Below the pieces are notes generated by a model. That model saw only the letters and a list, made by a program, of their open reading frames with translations. It searched no databases and was not told the DNA's origin. Below are positions 1 to 8,583 of a stretch of DNA of 64,000 bases, one piece after another. Where the stretch lies: NCBI RefSeq assembly GCF_020829625.1, contig NZ_JAIVFX010000005.1, positions 248,001-312,000 of the forward strand, given 5' to 3'. Source of the DNA: Nostoc sp. XA010. Its GTDB lineage: Bacteria; Cyanobacteriota; Cyanobacteriia; Cyanobacteriales; Nostocaceae. Both the position numbers and the translations under genes were made by a program. Numbering within the stretch: position 1 is the stretch's first letter; each line of letters starts with the position of its first letter.

Positions 1-1
1 A

Positions 2-439
2 GAGGGGTTGGTGTATTATTTAGCTGGGTGTTGTACCCCGATTCCTGGCGAACCAATTATTGGTGTGGTGACGCGAGGTAGGGGGATTTCGATTCATCGC
101 CAAGGCTGCAATAATCTGGAAACTGTGGAGTATGAGCGCTTAGTACCAGTTAGATGGAACCCCGCCGCCGAAAATAGTGGTCGCCCGCACACGTATCCTG
201 TAGATGTTCAAATTGAAGCTCTTGACCGCGTAGGAGTGCTAAAAGATATTTTGTCACGGTTGAGTGACCAAGGAATTAATGTCCGCCATGCTCAGGTGAA
301 AACCTGTGCTGGTCAACCTGCATTGATGGACTTAGGAATAGATATACGCGATCGCTCTCAATTAGAGCAAGTGTTTGTCCAAATTAAGAAAATGAGCGAC
401 ATTTTGAATATCCGCCGCGTTGGTCAAATTGACGAGTAG
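2..439 (+). CDS. RelA/SpoT (RSH) (p)ppGpp synthetase/hydrolase, C-terminal part
   Basis: This is the 3' end of a gene that enters from the left edge, in frame from base 2. The first residues (YYLAGCCTPIPGEPIIGVVTRG) match the conserved Cys-containing segment just before the C-terminal ACT domain of long RelA/SpoT homologs. The sequence from about residue 60 (VDVQIEALDRVGVLKDI) is the ACT domain, which in this family helps sense amino-acid starvation through the ribosome. The synthetase and hydrolase domains lie outside the window, so which activities remain cannot be judged. The gene ends about 80 bases from the convergent histidine kinase, with a hairpin repeat between them. Identification of the family is firm. 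Confidence 0.9.
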   Translation, partial: EGLVYYLAGCCTPIPGEPIIGVVTRGRGISIHRQGCNNLETVEYERLVPVRWNPAAENSGRPHTYPVDVQIEALDRVGVLKDILSRLSDQGINVRHAQVKTCAGQPALMDLGIDIRDRSQLEQVFVQIKKMSDILNIRRVGQIDE

Positions 440-450
440 GTGATTGGTAG

Positions 451-476
451 GGTGCGTTAACGCAGTGTAACGCACC
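451..476. repeat. GGTGCGTTA inverted-repeat hairpin
   Basis: GGTGCGTTA (451-459) pairs with TAACGCACC (468-476) around an 8-base loop. It lies between two convergent genes and could terminate both. The same 9-bp arms recur at 7477-7504 and 29123-29155, so it is a dispersed element and not a gene-specific terminator. Confidence 0.7.
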
Positions 477-519
477 AATTTATTAAGTGCGATTTCACTT
501 TCAAATTTCCTTGGAATAA

Positions 520-1758
520 TTAGCCCCGATCATAGGTGATGGTTTCTAATGGCAAAATTATTGTAAATGTAGATCCTTTTCCTAGCTGTGAATCTACTTT
601 AATTTCACCATCCATTAACTGAACCAATCGAGAGACTATGGCCAAACCTAATCCTGTACCATCAGAACTTTGGACTTGGGGAGCAGTTACTTCCCGAAAA
701 TAGGGATTGAAGATTTGTGCTTGAGCATCTGGAGAAATACCAATACCACTATCAGTAACAGAGATAGCCCACTGCTGTTGGGATACCGTCCAACACTCCA
801 AATGAATTGAACCAGATTCTGTGTAGCGAATTGCATTACTCAGCAGATTTGTCAAAATTTGCTGAAGCCGAAGCGGATCTGTGATAACTTGACTTGGGGC
901 GCGTTCGCATTCAACAACCAAGGATAATTCTTTAGCACGCGCTAATGGCTCAATCATCTCTAAAACAAAGTTGATTAAACTACGCACATCGGTTAAAGTA
1001 GGCTGCAATTTCATCTGTCCGGCATCATAGCGCGAAATTTCCAGAGTATCGTTAATTAACCGGACAAGAAGTCTACCACTTTTGAGAACTCGCTCGATAC
1101 TTTCAAGATTTCCATGGGTGTCTTTGAGTTCTGGTTGTTGACGCTGCTGGCGCAGAAATAAGTCTGCGTAACCGATGATTGAAGTGAGGGGCGTTTTCAG
1201 TTCATGAGCCAAATGAGAGAGGTTATCTTTATTAGCGCGAACCAAACGAGTTAATTCTTGGTTAGTCAACCGCAACTGACTTTGGAGTTGTTTAAGCTCT
1301 TGTAATCGTCCTTGAGTATAACTGTTAAAGCAACGCGCGATCGCTTCATCAATTACTGTATCAATCAAGCGAACAGCCCTTAGCACATCTTGTGCAGATC
1401 CCTGTAATAAATCTTCTTCTAAAAAGGAAAAAATCACAAACCGGAGTAAACGATACTCTCGCGCAATTTCTGCTGGTTCAAATCCCTGTTGGGCGCGGAG
1501 TGTGCCGTGTTCTAAACTTGCATCTACTACTGTTTGCAAATCGCTCGTTTCCGATTCAGAAAGTACTGTTGCTAATGCTTTCAAAACACGGGGTAAGCTA
1601 TCCCGTACAGCATTGAAAGTAAGTTCATTAGTAGCTTCAATTTGTTCATCTTGGTAAACCGCTTCTACCCATTGATCAAGAATAGCATCACTTTTTGCAA
1701 TTAGAGTCTGACTAAAATCCATCTTTTGCCTAGCCAAATACAGCGAAGCCTGTTCCAT
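520..1758 (-). CDS. Sensor histidine kinase with RsbRD-type N-terminal domain
   Basis: A 412-residue cytoplasmic two-component kinase. Residues about 20-150 resemble the RsbT co-antagonist RsbRD N-terminal sensor domain (ILDQWVEAVYQ start, helical, no membrane segment). A coiled linker (about 150-180) leads to a HisKA domain with the phosphoacceptor His at about residue 185 in HLAHELKTPL. The HATPase domain shows an N-box (LLSNAIRY), a G1 box (DSGIGIS) and a G2 box (GTGLGLAIV). No receiver domain is attached and no response regulator lies beside it, so its partner is unknown. The ATG at 1758 gives a sensible N-terminus (MEQASLYLARQ). The kinase call is firm; the sensor-domain name is from pattern recognition. 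Confidence 0.88.
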   Translation of the reverse strand: MEQASLYLARQKMDFSQTLIAKSDAILDQWVEAVYQDEQIEATNELTFNAVRDSLPRVLKALATVLSESETSDLQTVVDASLEHGTLRAQQGFEPAEIAREYRLLRFVIFSFLEEDLLQGSAQDVLRAVRLIDTVIDEAIARCFNSYTQGRLQELKQLQSQLRLTNQELTRLVRANKDNLSHLAHELKTPLTSIIGYADLFLRQQRQQPELKDTHGNLESIERVLKSGRLLVRLINDTLEISRYDAGQMKLQPTLTDVRSLINFVLEMIEPLARAKELSLVVECERAPSQVITDPLRLQQILTNLLSNAIRYTESGSIHLECWTVSQQQWAISVTDSGIGISPDAQAQIFNPYFREVTAPQVQSSDGTGLGLAIVSRLVQLMDGEIKVDSQLGKGSTFTIILPLETITYDRG

Positions 1759-1921
1759 TAGAGGTAGATTAGTACGTTTAATGTCAGGTTCGCACCTAAC
1801 AGAAGATAGAGGTTAGTCAAAAGACAACTTTTTACTTAACTAATTACTTTAGCTTATTTCAACATACATAAATGAAAGAGCGATCGCTTAACCAAGTAGA
1901 TTGTGGTTACAGACATAGTAG

Positions 1922-2335
1922 GACAACTCAACACTATTAAAGTTTTCAGTGTATTTATATAGATATCTTTTGCACATCAATAATGAAACTGTCGAACCCT
2001 ATCCTTTAAAACGAATTGATTTACCTCTCGCTACAAATAGGACACCAAAGGTAAAACTCAAAGCCGATACAGCCAATGGAACCATTATTTTAGATGATGT
2101 CACAAGTTTAGAAGGTATCCCCAATATTGCTTGGGAATATAGCCTTGGCAACCGTTGTGCTTTAGAATGGATTTTAGATCAATACAAAGAAAAGAAACCT
2201 AAAGACCCTACTATTGCTGAAAAAATCAATACATACTGCTTTGCAGATTACAAAGCACATGTAATAGATTTACTACAAAGAGTCTGCACCGTCAGTGTGG
2301 AAACAATGCAGATTATTCAACAGATTGAGTTGTAA
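1922..2335 (+). pseudogene. Remnant of type ISP restriction-modification enzyme (C-terminal specificity part)
   Basis: The frame is open from 1922 (after TAG at 1919-1921). Its translation, including HINNETVEPYPLKRIDLP, GTIILDDVT, LGNRCALEWILDQYKEK and VIDLLQRVCTVSVETM, matches the extreme C-terminus of the very long (about 1000-1600 residues) type ISP helicase-methyltransferase restriction enzymes. Only about 135 residues survive. None of the nuclease, helicase or methyltransferase motifs is present upstream, which is occupied by a kinase gene on the other strand. A GTG at 1949 could start a 128-residue peptide, but no good Shine-Dalgarno sequence precedes it. I infer a decayed, non-functional fragment left after deletion or transfer. 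Confidence 0.72.
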
Positions 2336-2494
2336 TCGATTCGTTATTTTTAGGGAACAGACTAATCAATGTACTATCCATCCTCCACAGACCTATCCGA
2401 AAATACAGAGTAGAAAAATTTTTTCACAAAACAAACCAGGGACACACGATTTGGATTTGTTTTTATGTTCCTTTGTTTGTCAATATTTAATTTT

Positions 2495-2503
2495 AAAAGG
2501 AGG
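2495..2503 (+). promoter_or_regulatory. Strong Shine-Dalgarno site for the M4 protease
   Basis: AAAAGGAGG lies 9 bases before ATG 2513 and falls inside the longer open frame that begins at 2465. It therefore decides the start of the protease gene. Confidence 0.75.
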
Positions 2504-2512
2504 CTATCTTGG

Positions 2513-3592
2513 ATGGCTCGAAATAAAAAGAAATCAACCGGATTCAAGTCTGAACATCTACTTAACTCTAGATGCCCTATTTGTTGTATTATCCCATCCC
2601 ATATCCTGGAAAATGTCGTTGTAAATGGCAACCCTCAGCAGCGTAGTTGGGCTTTTCATACATTAAATATTTCGGCACAGTTTCGTGGACGGAGAGATGT
2701 TATAGGTAATGTCTCATTTGCACCTTCTCCGGGTGAAAAGCGGCGCACTATCTACGATGCAAAATATGGCCAGCAACTTCCTGGTACATTAGTGCGTGGT
2801 GAGGGAGATCCTCCCAGCAGTGATGAAGCAGTTAATGAAGCCTACGATGCTGCTGGTGCTACTTATGAATTATTTTATGAGATATTCGATCGCAATTCCA
2901 TCGACGACAAAGGACTACGTTTAGACTCCACCGTGCATTATGGCGTTAAATATGACAATGCCTTTTGGAACGGTGACCAAATGGTTTATGGTGATGGCGA
3001 CGGAGAAATGTTTCAATGCTTCACCAAGTCAATAGATGTTATTGGGCATGAACTAGTTCATGGTATAACCCAGCATGAAGCGGGTTTACAGTATTATGGC
3101 GAACCTGGGGCACTGAATGAATCGTTTTCTGATGTCTTCGGTTCCTTAGTGAAACAAAAGAGCAAAAATCAGACTGCACAAGAGGCAGATTGGCTCATTG
3201 GCGAAGGCCTTTTGAAACCCACTGTTAAAGGTGTTGCCCTGCGATCGCTAAAAGCCCCAGGAACAGCATACAATGACCCACTATTGGGTAAAGATCCGCA
3301 ACCAGCCCACATGAAAGATAAATATACTGGTACTGATGATAACGGCGGGGTGCATATCAACTCAGGAATCCCTAACCATGCCTTTTATCTAGCGGCTGTT
3401 GAGATTGGTGGTTATGCTTGGGAAACAGTTGGCAAAATCTGGTATATTGCTTTACGCGATCGCTTAAATGCCAAAGCGGATTTTAAAAAAGCTGCCAACG
3501 TCACCATTCAAGTTGCAGGCGAAGTCTACGGTAATGACAGTGATGAGCAAAAAGCTGTACAGAATGGTTGGCAAAAGGTAGGAATTATTTAG
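2513..3592 (+). CDS. M4-family (protealysin-like) neutral metalloprotease
   Basis: A 359-residue zinc peptidase. The HELVH zinc motif has its first His at residue 179, and the third ligand Glu is residue 203 in GALNESFSDVFG. This gives the HExxH-x19-E spacing of thermolysin relatives. The downstream HINSGIPNHAFY supplies the catalytic His region. There is no signal peptide. The N-terminus carries a short propeptide-like segment (CCIIPSHILENV) typical of protealysin, so the enzyme probably acts inside the cell or leaves by an unusual route. I chose ATG 2513 because AAAAGGAGG at 2495-2503 sits 9 bases before it; an upstream in-frame ATG at 2465 has no such site. A matching inhibitor gene follows. 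Confidence 0.92.
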   Translation: MARNKKKSTGFKSEHLLNSRCPICCIIPSHILENVVVNGNPQQRSWAFHTLNISAQFRGRRDVIGNVSFAPSPGEKRRTIYDAKYGQQLPGTLVRGEGDPPSSDEAVNEAYDAAGATYELFYEIFDRNSIDDKGLRLDSTVHYGVKYDNAFWNGDQMVYGDGDGEMFQCFTKSIDVIGHELVHGITQHEAGLQYYGEPGALNESFSDVFGSLVKQKSKNQTAQEADWLIGEGLLKPTVKGVALRSLKAPGTAYNDPLLGKDPQPAHMKDKYTGTDDNGGVHINSGIPNHAFYLAAVEIGGYAWETVGKIWYIALRDRLNAKADFKKAANVTIQVAGEVYGNDSDEQKAVQNGWQKVGII

Positions 3593-3723
3593 AGTTAGGA
3601 GTTTTTTCTTAACTTCTAGCTTTTATATGTACTACTTGTTATTGCTAAACCGGGAGGTGAAAACTATCATCTCCCAGTACTTGTATTTTTCCCAACCAAG
3701 TAGCACAACGGAGAGCAAAATAA

Positions 3724-4023
3724 ATGCGGATATCCTTTGAACGCACGGGTGGCTTTGCTGGGATTACCAAGAAAACAAGCCTTGATACAGATACTCTCCC
3801 GCCAAACGAAGCCAGCACACTTGTGCGACTGGTGGAAGTTGCTGATTTATTTAGGCTACCTGAACACATTACCTCGCTAAATCCTCAGAGCGATCGCTTT
3901 CAGTATAAATTAACAGTAGAAGATAACGGTAAGCAGCATACAGTGACTGTTAGTGAGGCAGCATTGCCAGGAACCTTAAGACCCCTGATTGAATGGTTAC
4001 AAGTTACAGCACAAAAAAGGTAA
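3724..4023 (+). CDS. Emfourin-like inhibitor of M4 metalloprotease
   Basis: A 99-residue soluble protein starting MRISFERTGGFAGI and ending in a segment with LRPLIEWLQ. This pattern (MRI.FER.GGFAG, a central LPPNEA-type stretch, then a TVSEAALPGTLRPL tail) is that of emfourin, the protein inhibitor encoded next to protealysin-like M4 proteases in Serratia and other bacteria. It lies about 130 bases after the protease on the same strand. It probably binds and restrains the protease in the cytoplasm. No signal peptide is visible, matching the signal-less protease. Operon membership is inferred from order and strand; a separate promoter in the gap cannot be excluded. Confidence 0.83.
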   Translation: MRISFERTGGFAGITKKTSLDTDTLPPNEASTLVRLVEVADLFRLPEHITSLNPQSDRFQYKLTVEDNGKQHTVTVSEAALPGTLRPLIEWLQVTAQKR

Positions 4024-4123
4024 TTTGCTAAATTAACAATTTAATTTTTGGATGAAAATCCAGTCAACGCAATATAAAATTGAATGCCTAAAGAGAAGCA
4101 TATAACTAGGAGAATGCGAAGTC

Positions 4124-5035
4124 GTGGGCGAAGAAAATATAAATTTTAATTCCGCAGAAGAAAACCAAACTGATGATTTTTTGCACGTAGCATCTTTAAA
4201 AGAGGATTGGGGCGGAGACGGAAGAGGGCGCATGAACCTATCAGGAAGGCGTACAGCAATCTCGAAAGAGTATGTACCCCGCCAGTACCAATTCTTTAAT
4301 ACAAATACTGTACCAGAAGAACACGGTTGGCGAGTGAGTGAAATGCCAGATAATGTAGCATTTGGTAGTAGGCGATTACTTGCTTGGCATGACAGTGGTG
4401 CATCAACCTCAAGAGTTGTAATACCACGGCAGTTTGAAGCACCATCTGGCTTCTTTACTTCTGATTTGGAGATTTTCGTGCTTAGGGGTGCAATCCAAGT
4501 GGGAGAGTGGCAGTTAAGAAAGCATGGCTACTCCTTTATCCCCGCAGGAGTGAGAGTAGGCCCTTGGAAAGTGCTAGGTGATGAGGAAGTAGAAATCCTC
4601 TGGATGGAAAACGGTTTTCTTAAATATAAAAATACACTAAATGATCATCCAGATGCTAGTTTAAATGAGTTTATTCCAGCATTGGATAGCAAATTACTAC
4701 CGTGGGGTAGAACAGATACAGTTCAATTTGTCCAAGCAAGTAAGAAGTGGCTAAGGAAAAATGATAATGGTAGTGGAACTTGGCTAATAAGCATCTTGCC
4801 ACATTTTGACGGCAAGTATTCAGAAATACAATCTTATAATGAAGAGGGCTATTGCTTGGCCGGATACTGCGACGTAGGGAATTACCGATTCCTAAAAGAC
4901 CACTATTTATATTGTCCTAGTTTTAGTACTATCCCCCGACATAGAACGGATGATGGTGGTTTATTTTTGATTCGAGTTGACAGAGATTTATCAAAAGCCG
5001 GAACAGTTTTTTCATACGCACCTCAAGACACATAG
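4124..5035 (+). CDS. Cupin-fold protein, DUF4437-like
   Basis: A 303-residue protein beginning at GTG 4124, preceded by AGGAG. The middle (about residues 95-165) reads as a cupin barrel: GFFTSDLEIFVLRGAIQVGEWQ, then KHGYSFIPAGVRVGPW and VEILWMENG. A second, more diverged half-barrel follows (about 200-300, with YCLAGYCDVGN and the CPSFSTIPRHRTDDGG stretch). This two-cupin layout resembles DUF4437. Classic metal-ligand His pairs are sparse in the first barrel, so enzyme activity is uncertain. Its last 13 bases overlap the 3' end of the convergent amidohydrolase. Function unknown; it may belong to the accessory set that follows. Confidence 0.6.
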   Translation: MGEENINFNSAEENQTDDFLHVASLKEDWGGDGRGRMNLSGRRTAISKEYVPRQYQFFNTNTVPEEHGWRVSEMPDNVAFGSRRLLAWHDSGASTSRVVIPRQFEAPSGFFTSDLEIFVLRGAIQVGEWQLRKHGYSFIPAGVRVGPWKVLGDEEVEILWMENGFLKYKNTLNDHPDASLNEFIPALDSKLLPWGRTDTVQFVQASKKWLRKNDNGSGTWLISILPHFDGKYSEIQSYNEEGYCLAGYCDVGNYRFLKDHYLYCPSFSTIPRHRTDDGGLFLIRVDRDLSKAGTVFSYAPQDT

Positions 5036-6549
5036 GTTTTTAAGCTAAGGTTTCCATGTGGATTACTAGAAGGTCTTTTTAAATAGCGCCCAATAGGTGA
5101 ACCTATAACCTCTCCATTGTTGTAAATCAAATTTCCGCGCAAAAAAGTACTTTTTACCCGCCCAGTTAACTCCACTCCTTCAAAGGGTGTGTAACCTTGT
5201 TGTGACTGCGACTCAGCAGCACTAACCACAAAGGTTTCATTAGGGTCTAACAGCACCAAGTCAGCATCATAACCAATAGCAATATCACCTTTTTCTAACA
5301 AACCAAAGCGCCGGGATGGGTTCCAAGATAGTAATTTAGCCATGTGATTGTAGGACATCCCCCGCTTGCTACCTTCACTAAATACACCAGAAAGTAAATA
5401 TTCTGTCCCGCCAAAACCAGACTTTGCTAACCAAATATTATTCGGGTCTTTAGCACTTCTTTTTTGTTCAGCAGAACAGCAAGCGTGGTCGCTAACTATC
5501 CAATCTACTTGATTGTTGAGTACTGCTTGCCATAAGTATTCCACATCGGCACGGGGACGAATAGGAGGGTTGACTTTTGCCCAAATTGTATTGGGAGTAT
5601 CGACATCTAATAACAAATGTCCGATAGTAACTTCTCGCCGAAAGTTGATATGAGGAAAAGCAGTTTGCATAGTCAAAGCTGCTTCCATTGCTTTACGCGA
5701 ACTCAGGTGCAACAAATTGATATTTGCACAGTTAGTCTCATGCGCCAAATAAGAAGCAATACAAATTGCTAAACCTTCGGAATGGGGAGGACGTGCTGCA
5801 CTGTAAGCGTGTAATCCACTAAGACTAGAATCGTTTTCAACTATTTTGGTGTAGGCGTTGAGAATTTCTGCAACTTCGCAATGCAAACTCAAGCTGATAG
5901 TATCTCGCGCTTCTGGATGCTTTTCCATCAAGCGAGTTAGACCACGCATAATAAATTCAAAATGGGCGAAATCGTACCGTTCCTCTTTATTAATCATTAA
6001 AAAGAGGTTTTGCTGGTCTGACAAACCATGCAACCCATATCCGCCATAAAACATGAAGATTTTAAACGAAGAGATACCGTGTTCTTCAAACAATAAAGGT
6101 ATTTCGTCGATATGCTGGCTAGATATAGGTGCGATGTGATAGCTGTAATCTACAAAAAAATTACCTGCGGATAACGCTAACACCTCTGGAAAAAAATCGC
6201 GGTAGGAGCCGCCTTTGTTAAGATAATACTGTCCTGTACGGATGTAATTCAGACTGGTAGTCACGCCTCCCATTGCGGCTGCTTTGGTTTCAGTTACAGC
6301 ATCTTTGTCGAGGGGTTGATAGATACCGATGTGCATGTGGGCATCCACGACCCCAGGAAAGCCTAAAAGGTTTTTGCCATCAAATACCTCTTTACCTGTG
6401 TCTGGGCTAATATTAGGGGCAATCTGAGCAAACTTTCCATCCTTAATGCCTAAATCAAGTAGTTCGATTGCATCCTGATGGGGACGAACTACCCGCACAT
6501 TTTTGATAATTTTATCTAATACGGGAGTTTCAGACACAGTAGACCTCAC
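5023..6549 (-). CDS. Cyclic amidohydrolase (dihydropyrimidinase/hydantoinase/allantoinase-like)
   Basis: A 508-residue metal-dependent hydrolase of the amidohydrolase superfamily. GVVDAHMHIGIY near residue 65 is the first HxH metal motif. SFKIFMFYGG near 165 carries the lysine that is carbamylated in dihydropyrimidinase relatives. Further ligands come from SLHCEVAE, NLLHLSSRKAME and the catalytic Asp in VSDHACCS. The C-terminus (DADLVLLDPNETFVV... FEGVELTGRVKSTFLRG) is typical of the family. Such enzymes open cyclic amides: hydantoins, dihydropyrimidines or allantoin. The exact substrate cannot be told from the sequence. It is divergent from the genes downstream of its start, and no purine or pyrimidine catabolic partners are beside it. 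Confidence 0.85.
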   Translation of the reverse strand: MRSTVSETPVLDKIIKNVRVVRPHQDAIELLDLGIKDGKFAQIAPNISPDTGKEVFDGKNLLGFPGVVDAHMHIGIYQPLDKDAVTETKAAAMGGVTTSLNYIRTGQYYLNKGGSYRDFFPEVLALSAGNFFVDYSYHIAPISSQHIDEIPLLFEEHGISSFKIFMFYGGYGLHGLSDQQNLFLMINKEERYDFAHFEFIMRGLTRLMEKHPEARDTISLSLHCEVAEILNAYTKIVENDSSLSGLHAYSAARPPHSEGLAICIASYLAHETNCANINLLHLSSRKAMEAALTMQTAFPHINFRREVTIGHLLLDVDTPNTIWAKVNPPIRPRADVEYLWQAVLNNQVDWIVSDHACCSAEQKRSAKDPNNIWLAKSGFGGTEYLLSGVFSEGSKRGMSYNHMAKLLSWNPSRRFGLLEKGDIAIGYDADLVLLDPNETFVVSAAESQSQQGYTPFEGVELTGRVKSTFLRGNLIYNNGEVIGSPIGRYLKRPSSNPHGNLSLKTYVS

Positions 6550-6654
6550 ACTAAAATGAGTTTAGTCAGGAATTCCAACATCGAATTGGGACGAAGACCA
6601 AATCCCATCATTATATAACGGTTTTTTATGAAATCATCTTCAGGAGAAAAGACA

Positions 6655-7449
6655 ATGGAAAGTTTTAATGAGTATCATATAGACCCCAAAAAATTTACTT
6701 TCCTCAAAAGTTTTGAAGATAACTGGCAAGTGATTAGAGATGAGTTTACACACTTTATTAAGAATGCATCTGATGACGAGTTAAAGTTAACTTATAATAT
6801 TTTGGGCCCTAAAAGTCAAACAATAAAAACTAAGGGTGATGCAAAATACAGTGCTTTTGGTATTTTATTTCAAGGTATGTTTATTGAAAAATATATTCAG
6901 GTGCATCAAATACAATATCCTGATTATGGGCCAGATGATGCATCACAAAAAGCACTTATATTAAGAGAGAAATATTTTCCAAATTTGGCTAAAGTAATAG
7001 AAAAAGTAAACTTTAGCGATGATGGAATTATCAGAAATGTGTATTTTGGAACATTCTATCCAGGCTTGGATATCAAACTGCATGTAAACTATAACCCTCA
7101 CATGAATCGTGGCTATTTAGGATTAATCGTGCCAGAGGGAGATGTGGCTATGAAAATATGCCATGAGCAACTTTATTGGCATGAAGGAAAATTCCTGGTT
7201 TTAGATCATAGCTATCCACACTGTCCGCATAATTACACTAATTATGATAGAACTGTCTTGGTTGTAGACTTTTTTAAACCGGATAAACCTAGAGATGAAG
7301 TTATCCGATTTGAAAAAAAGCAAGTTACACAACGGATGCAAGATAATCCTTACAGCTTAGGTGTTTTTGGTAAAAGCGATAAAGCTAAAGAAGAAGATTT
7401 TATCAAGTATGGTTTAGCTCATCAATTAGAGTGGGATAAAGCTTTATAA
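6655..7449 (+). CDS. Aspartyl/asparaginyl beta-hydroxylase-like dioxygenase
   Basis: A 264-residue protein with the double-stranded beta-helix signature of the Asp/Asn hydroxylase family. GLDIKLHVNYNPHMNRGYLGLIVP holds the first His and the Arg-rich strand. KFLVLDHSYPHCPHNYTNYDRTVLVVDFFKP holds the second metal His region and the 2-oxoglutarate-contacting Arg. Family members use Fe(II) and 2-oxoglutarate to hydroxylate side chains or small molecules. I chose ATG 6655 because CAGGAGAAAAG sits just before it; the in-frame ATG at 6628 lacks a ribosome site. It leads a same-strand trio with the reductase and SnoaL-like genes, which suggests small-molecule tailoring. The substrate is unknown. Confidence 0.72.
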   Translation: MESFNEYHIDPKKFTFLKSFEDNWQVIRDEFTHFIKNASDDELKLTYNILGPKSQTIKTKGDAKYSAFGILFQGMFIEKYIQVHQIQYPDYGPDDASQKALILREKYFPNLAKVIEKVNFSDDGIIRNVYFGTFYPGLDIKLHVNYNPHMNRGYLGLIVPEGDVAMKICHEQLYWHEGKFLVLDHSYPHCPHNYTNYDRTVLVVDFFKPDKPRDEVIRFEKKQVTQRMQDNPYSLGVFGKSDKAKEEDFIKYGLAHQLEWDKAL

Positions 7450-7476
7450 GCTTAGTCTAATGCATAGATTGTTGAT

Positions 7477-7504
7477 GGTGCGTTAGCTAAAAACATAACG
7501 CACC
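7477..7504. repeat. GGTGCGTTA inverted-repeat hairpin
   Basis: GGTGCGTTA (7477-7485) pairs with TAACGCACC (7496-7504) across a 10-base loop, between the hydroxylase-like and reductase genes. It is the second copy of the dispersed hairpin seen at 451-476. Confidence 0.7.
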
Positions 7505-7537
7505 CTACATTTATATTTTTTAAATTAATATAGGTAA

Positions 7538-8545
7538 ATGAACGCAAAAGCTTACAAAAAGTTAATAGCAAAGCAACTTAATCAAGATTTTAAATCTGCC
7601 ATTGAAATTGTCGAACTTCCTATTTCTAAACCTGCGTCTAGTGAACTTTTAATTCAAAACAAATTTGCTGGCGTTAACGGTGGCTTTGACACCTTACTTT
7701 GTCGTGGTGATGTTCCATATATTAACTTGATTCCTCCCTTTGACTTGGGTGTGGAAGCAGTGGGAAAAGTTGTTGCTGTAGGTGAAAATGTTAAAGATTT
7801 TCAAATAAATGATGCTGTAATAACTACGGCGCGTGGTGGCGGTTATCGAGAATATCAGCTTATCGATGCAAACTTAGCGGTGAAGGTGCGGGAAGCAACG
7901 CCAGAGGTGCTAACACTAATACCTACAGGTGTATCAGCTTTGGTTGCATTGGAACAAGTGGGAGAGATGAAAAGTAATGAAGTGGTTCTAGTGACAGCAG
8001 CAGCAGGAGGAACCGGTCATATTGCGGTGCAATTGGCAAAGTTAGCCGGGAATCATGTCATTGGTACTTGCAGTTCTGAAGCTAAGGCAGATTTATTAAA
8101 GGAATTAGGGTGCGATCGCATTATCAACTATCGCACAGAAAACCTCAATCAAGTCCTCAAGCAAGAATACCCCAATGGGATTAATCTAATTTTTGAGTGT
8201 GTAGGCAAAGCAGTATTTGATACTTGCGTTGAAAACTTGGACGTGCGTGGACGTTTAGTAGTGGTTGGTTTTATCTCCGAATACGGAAATAATGTAGAGC
8301 AAATTACACAATCACGCATTTATCACCAGCTATTTTGGAAAGCTGCTTCTGTGAGAGGCTTTCTTATGCCTCATTATAAAGAATATATGGCAGAGGCACG
8401 CGATCGCCTTTTAAACCTGTTCTACACAAACAAACTCAAAGTTGCTGTTGACCCAACACAGTTTCAAGGCATAGAATCTATACCCGACGCTGTAAAATAT
8501 CTCCTCAGTGGGCAGAATTGTGGCAAAGTGGTGGTGAGATTTTAA
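7538..8545 (+). CDS. Zinc-independent medium-chain quinone/enone oxidoreductase
   Basis: A 335-residue NADPH-dependent reductase of the medium-chain dehydrogenase/reductase superfamily. The N-terminal GroES-like domain contains GVNGGFDTLLCRGDVP and PFDLGVEAVGKVVAVG. The Rossmann domain has the nucleotide motif VTAAAGGTGHIAVQLAKLAG near residue 150, the AAxGGxG form of quinone-oxidoreductase and prostaglandin-reductase-3 relatives. The catalytic-zinc Cys/His pattern is absent. The C-terminal end (FQGIESIPDAVKYLLSGQNCGKVVVRF) is family-typical. It probably reduces a carbon-carbon double bond next to a carbonyl. It starts 88 bases after the hydroxylase-like gene and is followed closely by the SnoaL-like gene. 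Confidence 0.87.
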   Translation: MNAKAYKKLIAKQLNQDFKSAIEIVELPISKPASSELLIQNKFAGVNGGFDTLLCRGDVPYINLIPPFDLGVEAVGKVVAVGENVKDFQINDAVITTARGGGYREYQLIDANLAVKVREATPEVLTLIPTGVSALVALEQVGEMKSNEVVLVTAAAGGTGHIAVQLAKLAGNHVIGTCSSEAKADLLKELGCDRIINYRTENLNQVLKQEYPNGINLIFECVGKAVFDTCVENLDVRGRLVVVGFISEYGNNVEQITQSRIYHQLFWKAASVRGFLMPHYKEYMAEARDRLLNLFYTNKLKVAVDPTQFQGIESIPDAVKYLLSGQNCGKVVVRF

Positions 8546-8583
8546 GTAATACGGTATTAGTTTACATCCGGTCGGGGGTGAAA

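Noticed and set aside
2374..2631. 85-residue minus-strand frame by the protease start
   Set aside because: It overlaps the protease start and shows no homology or ribosome site.
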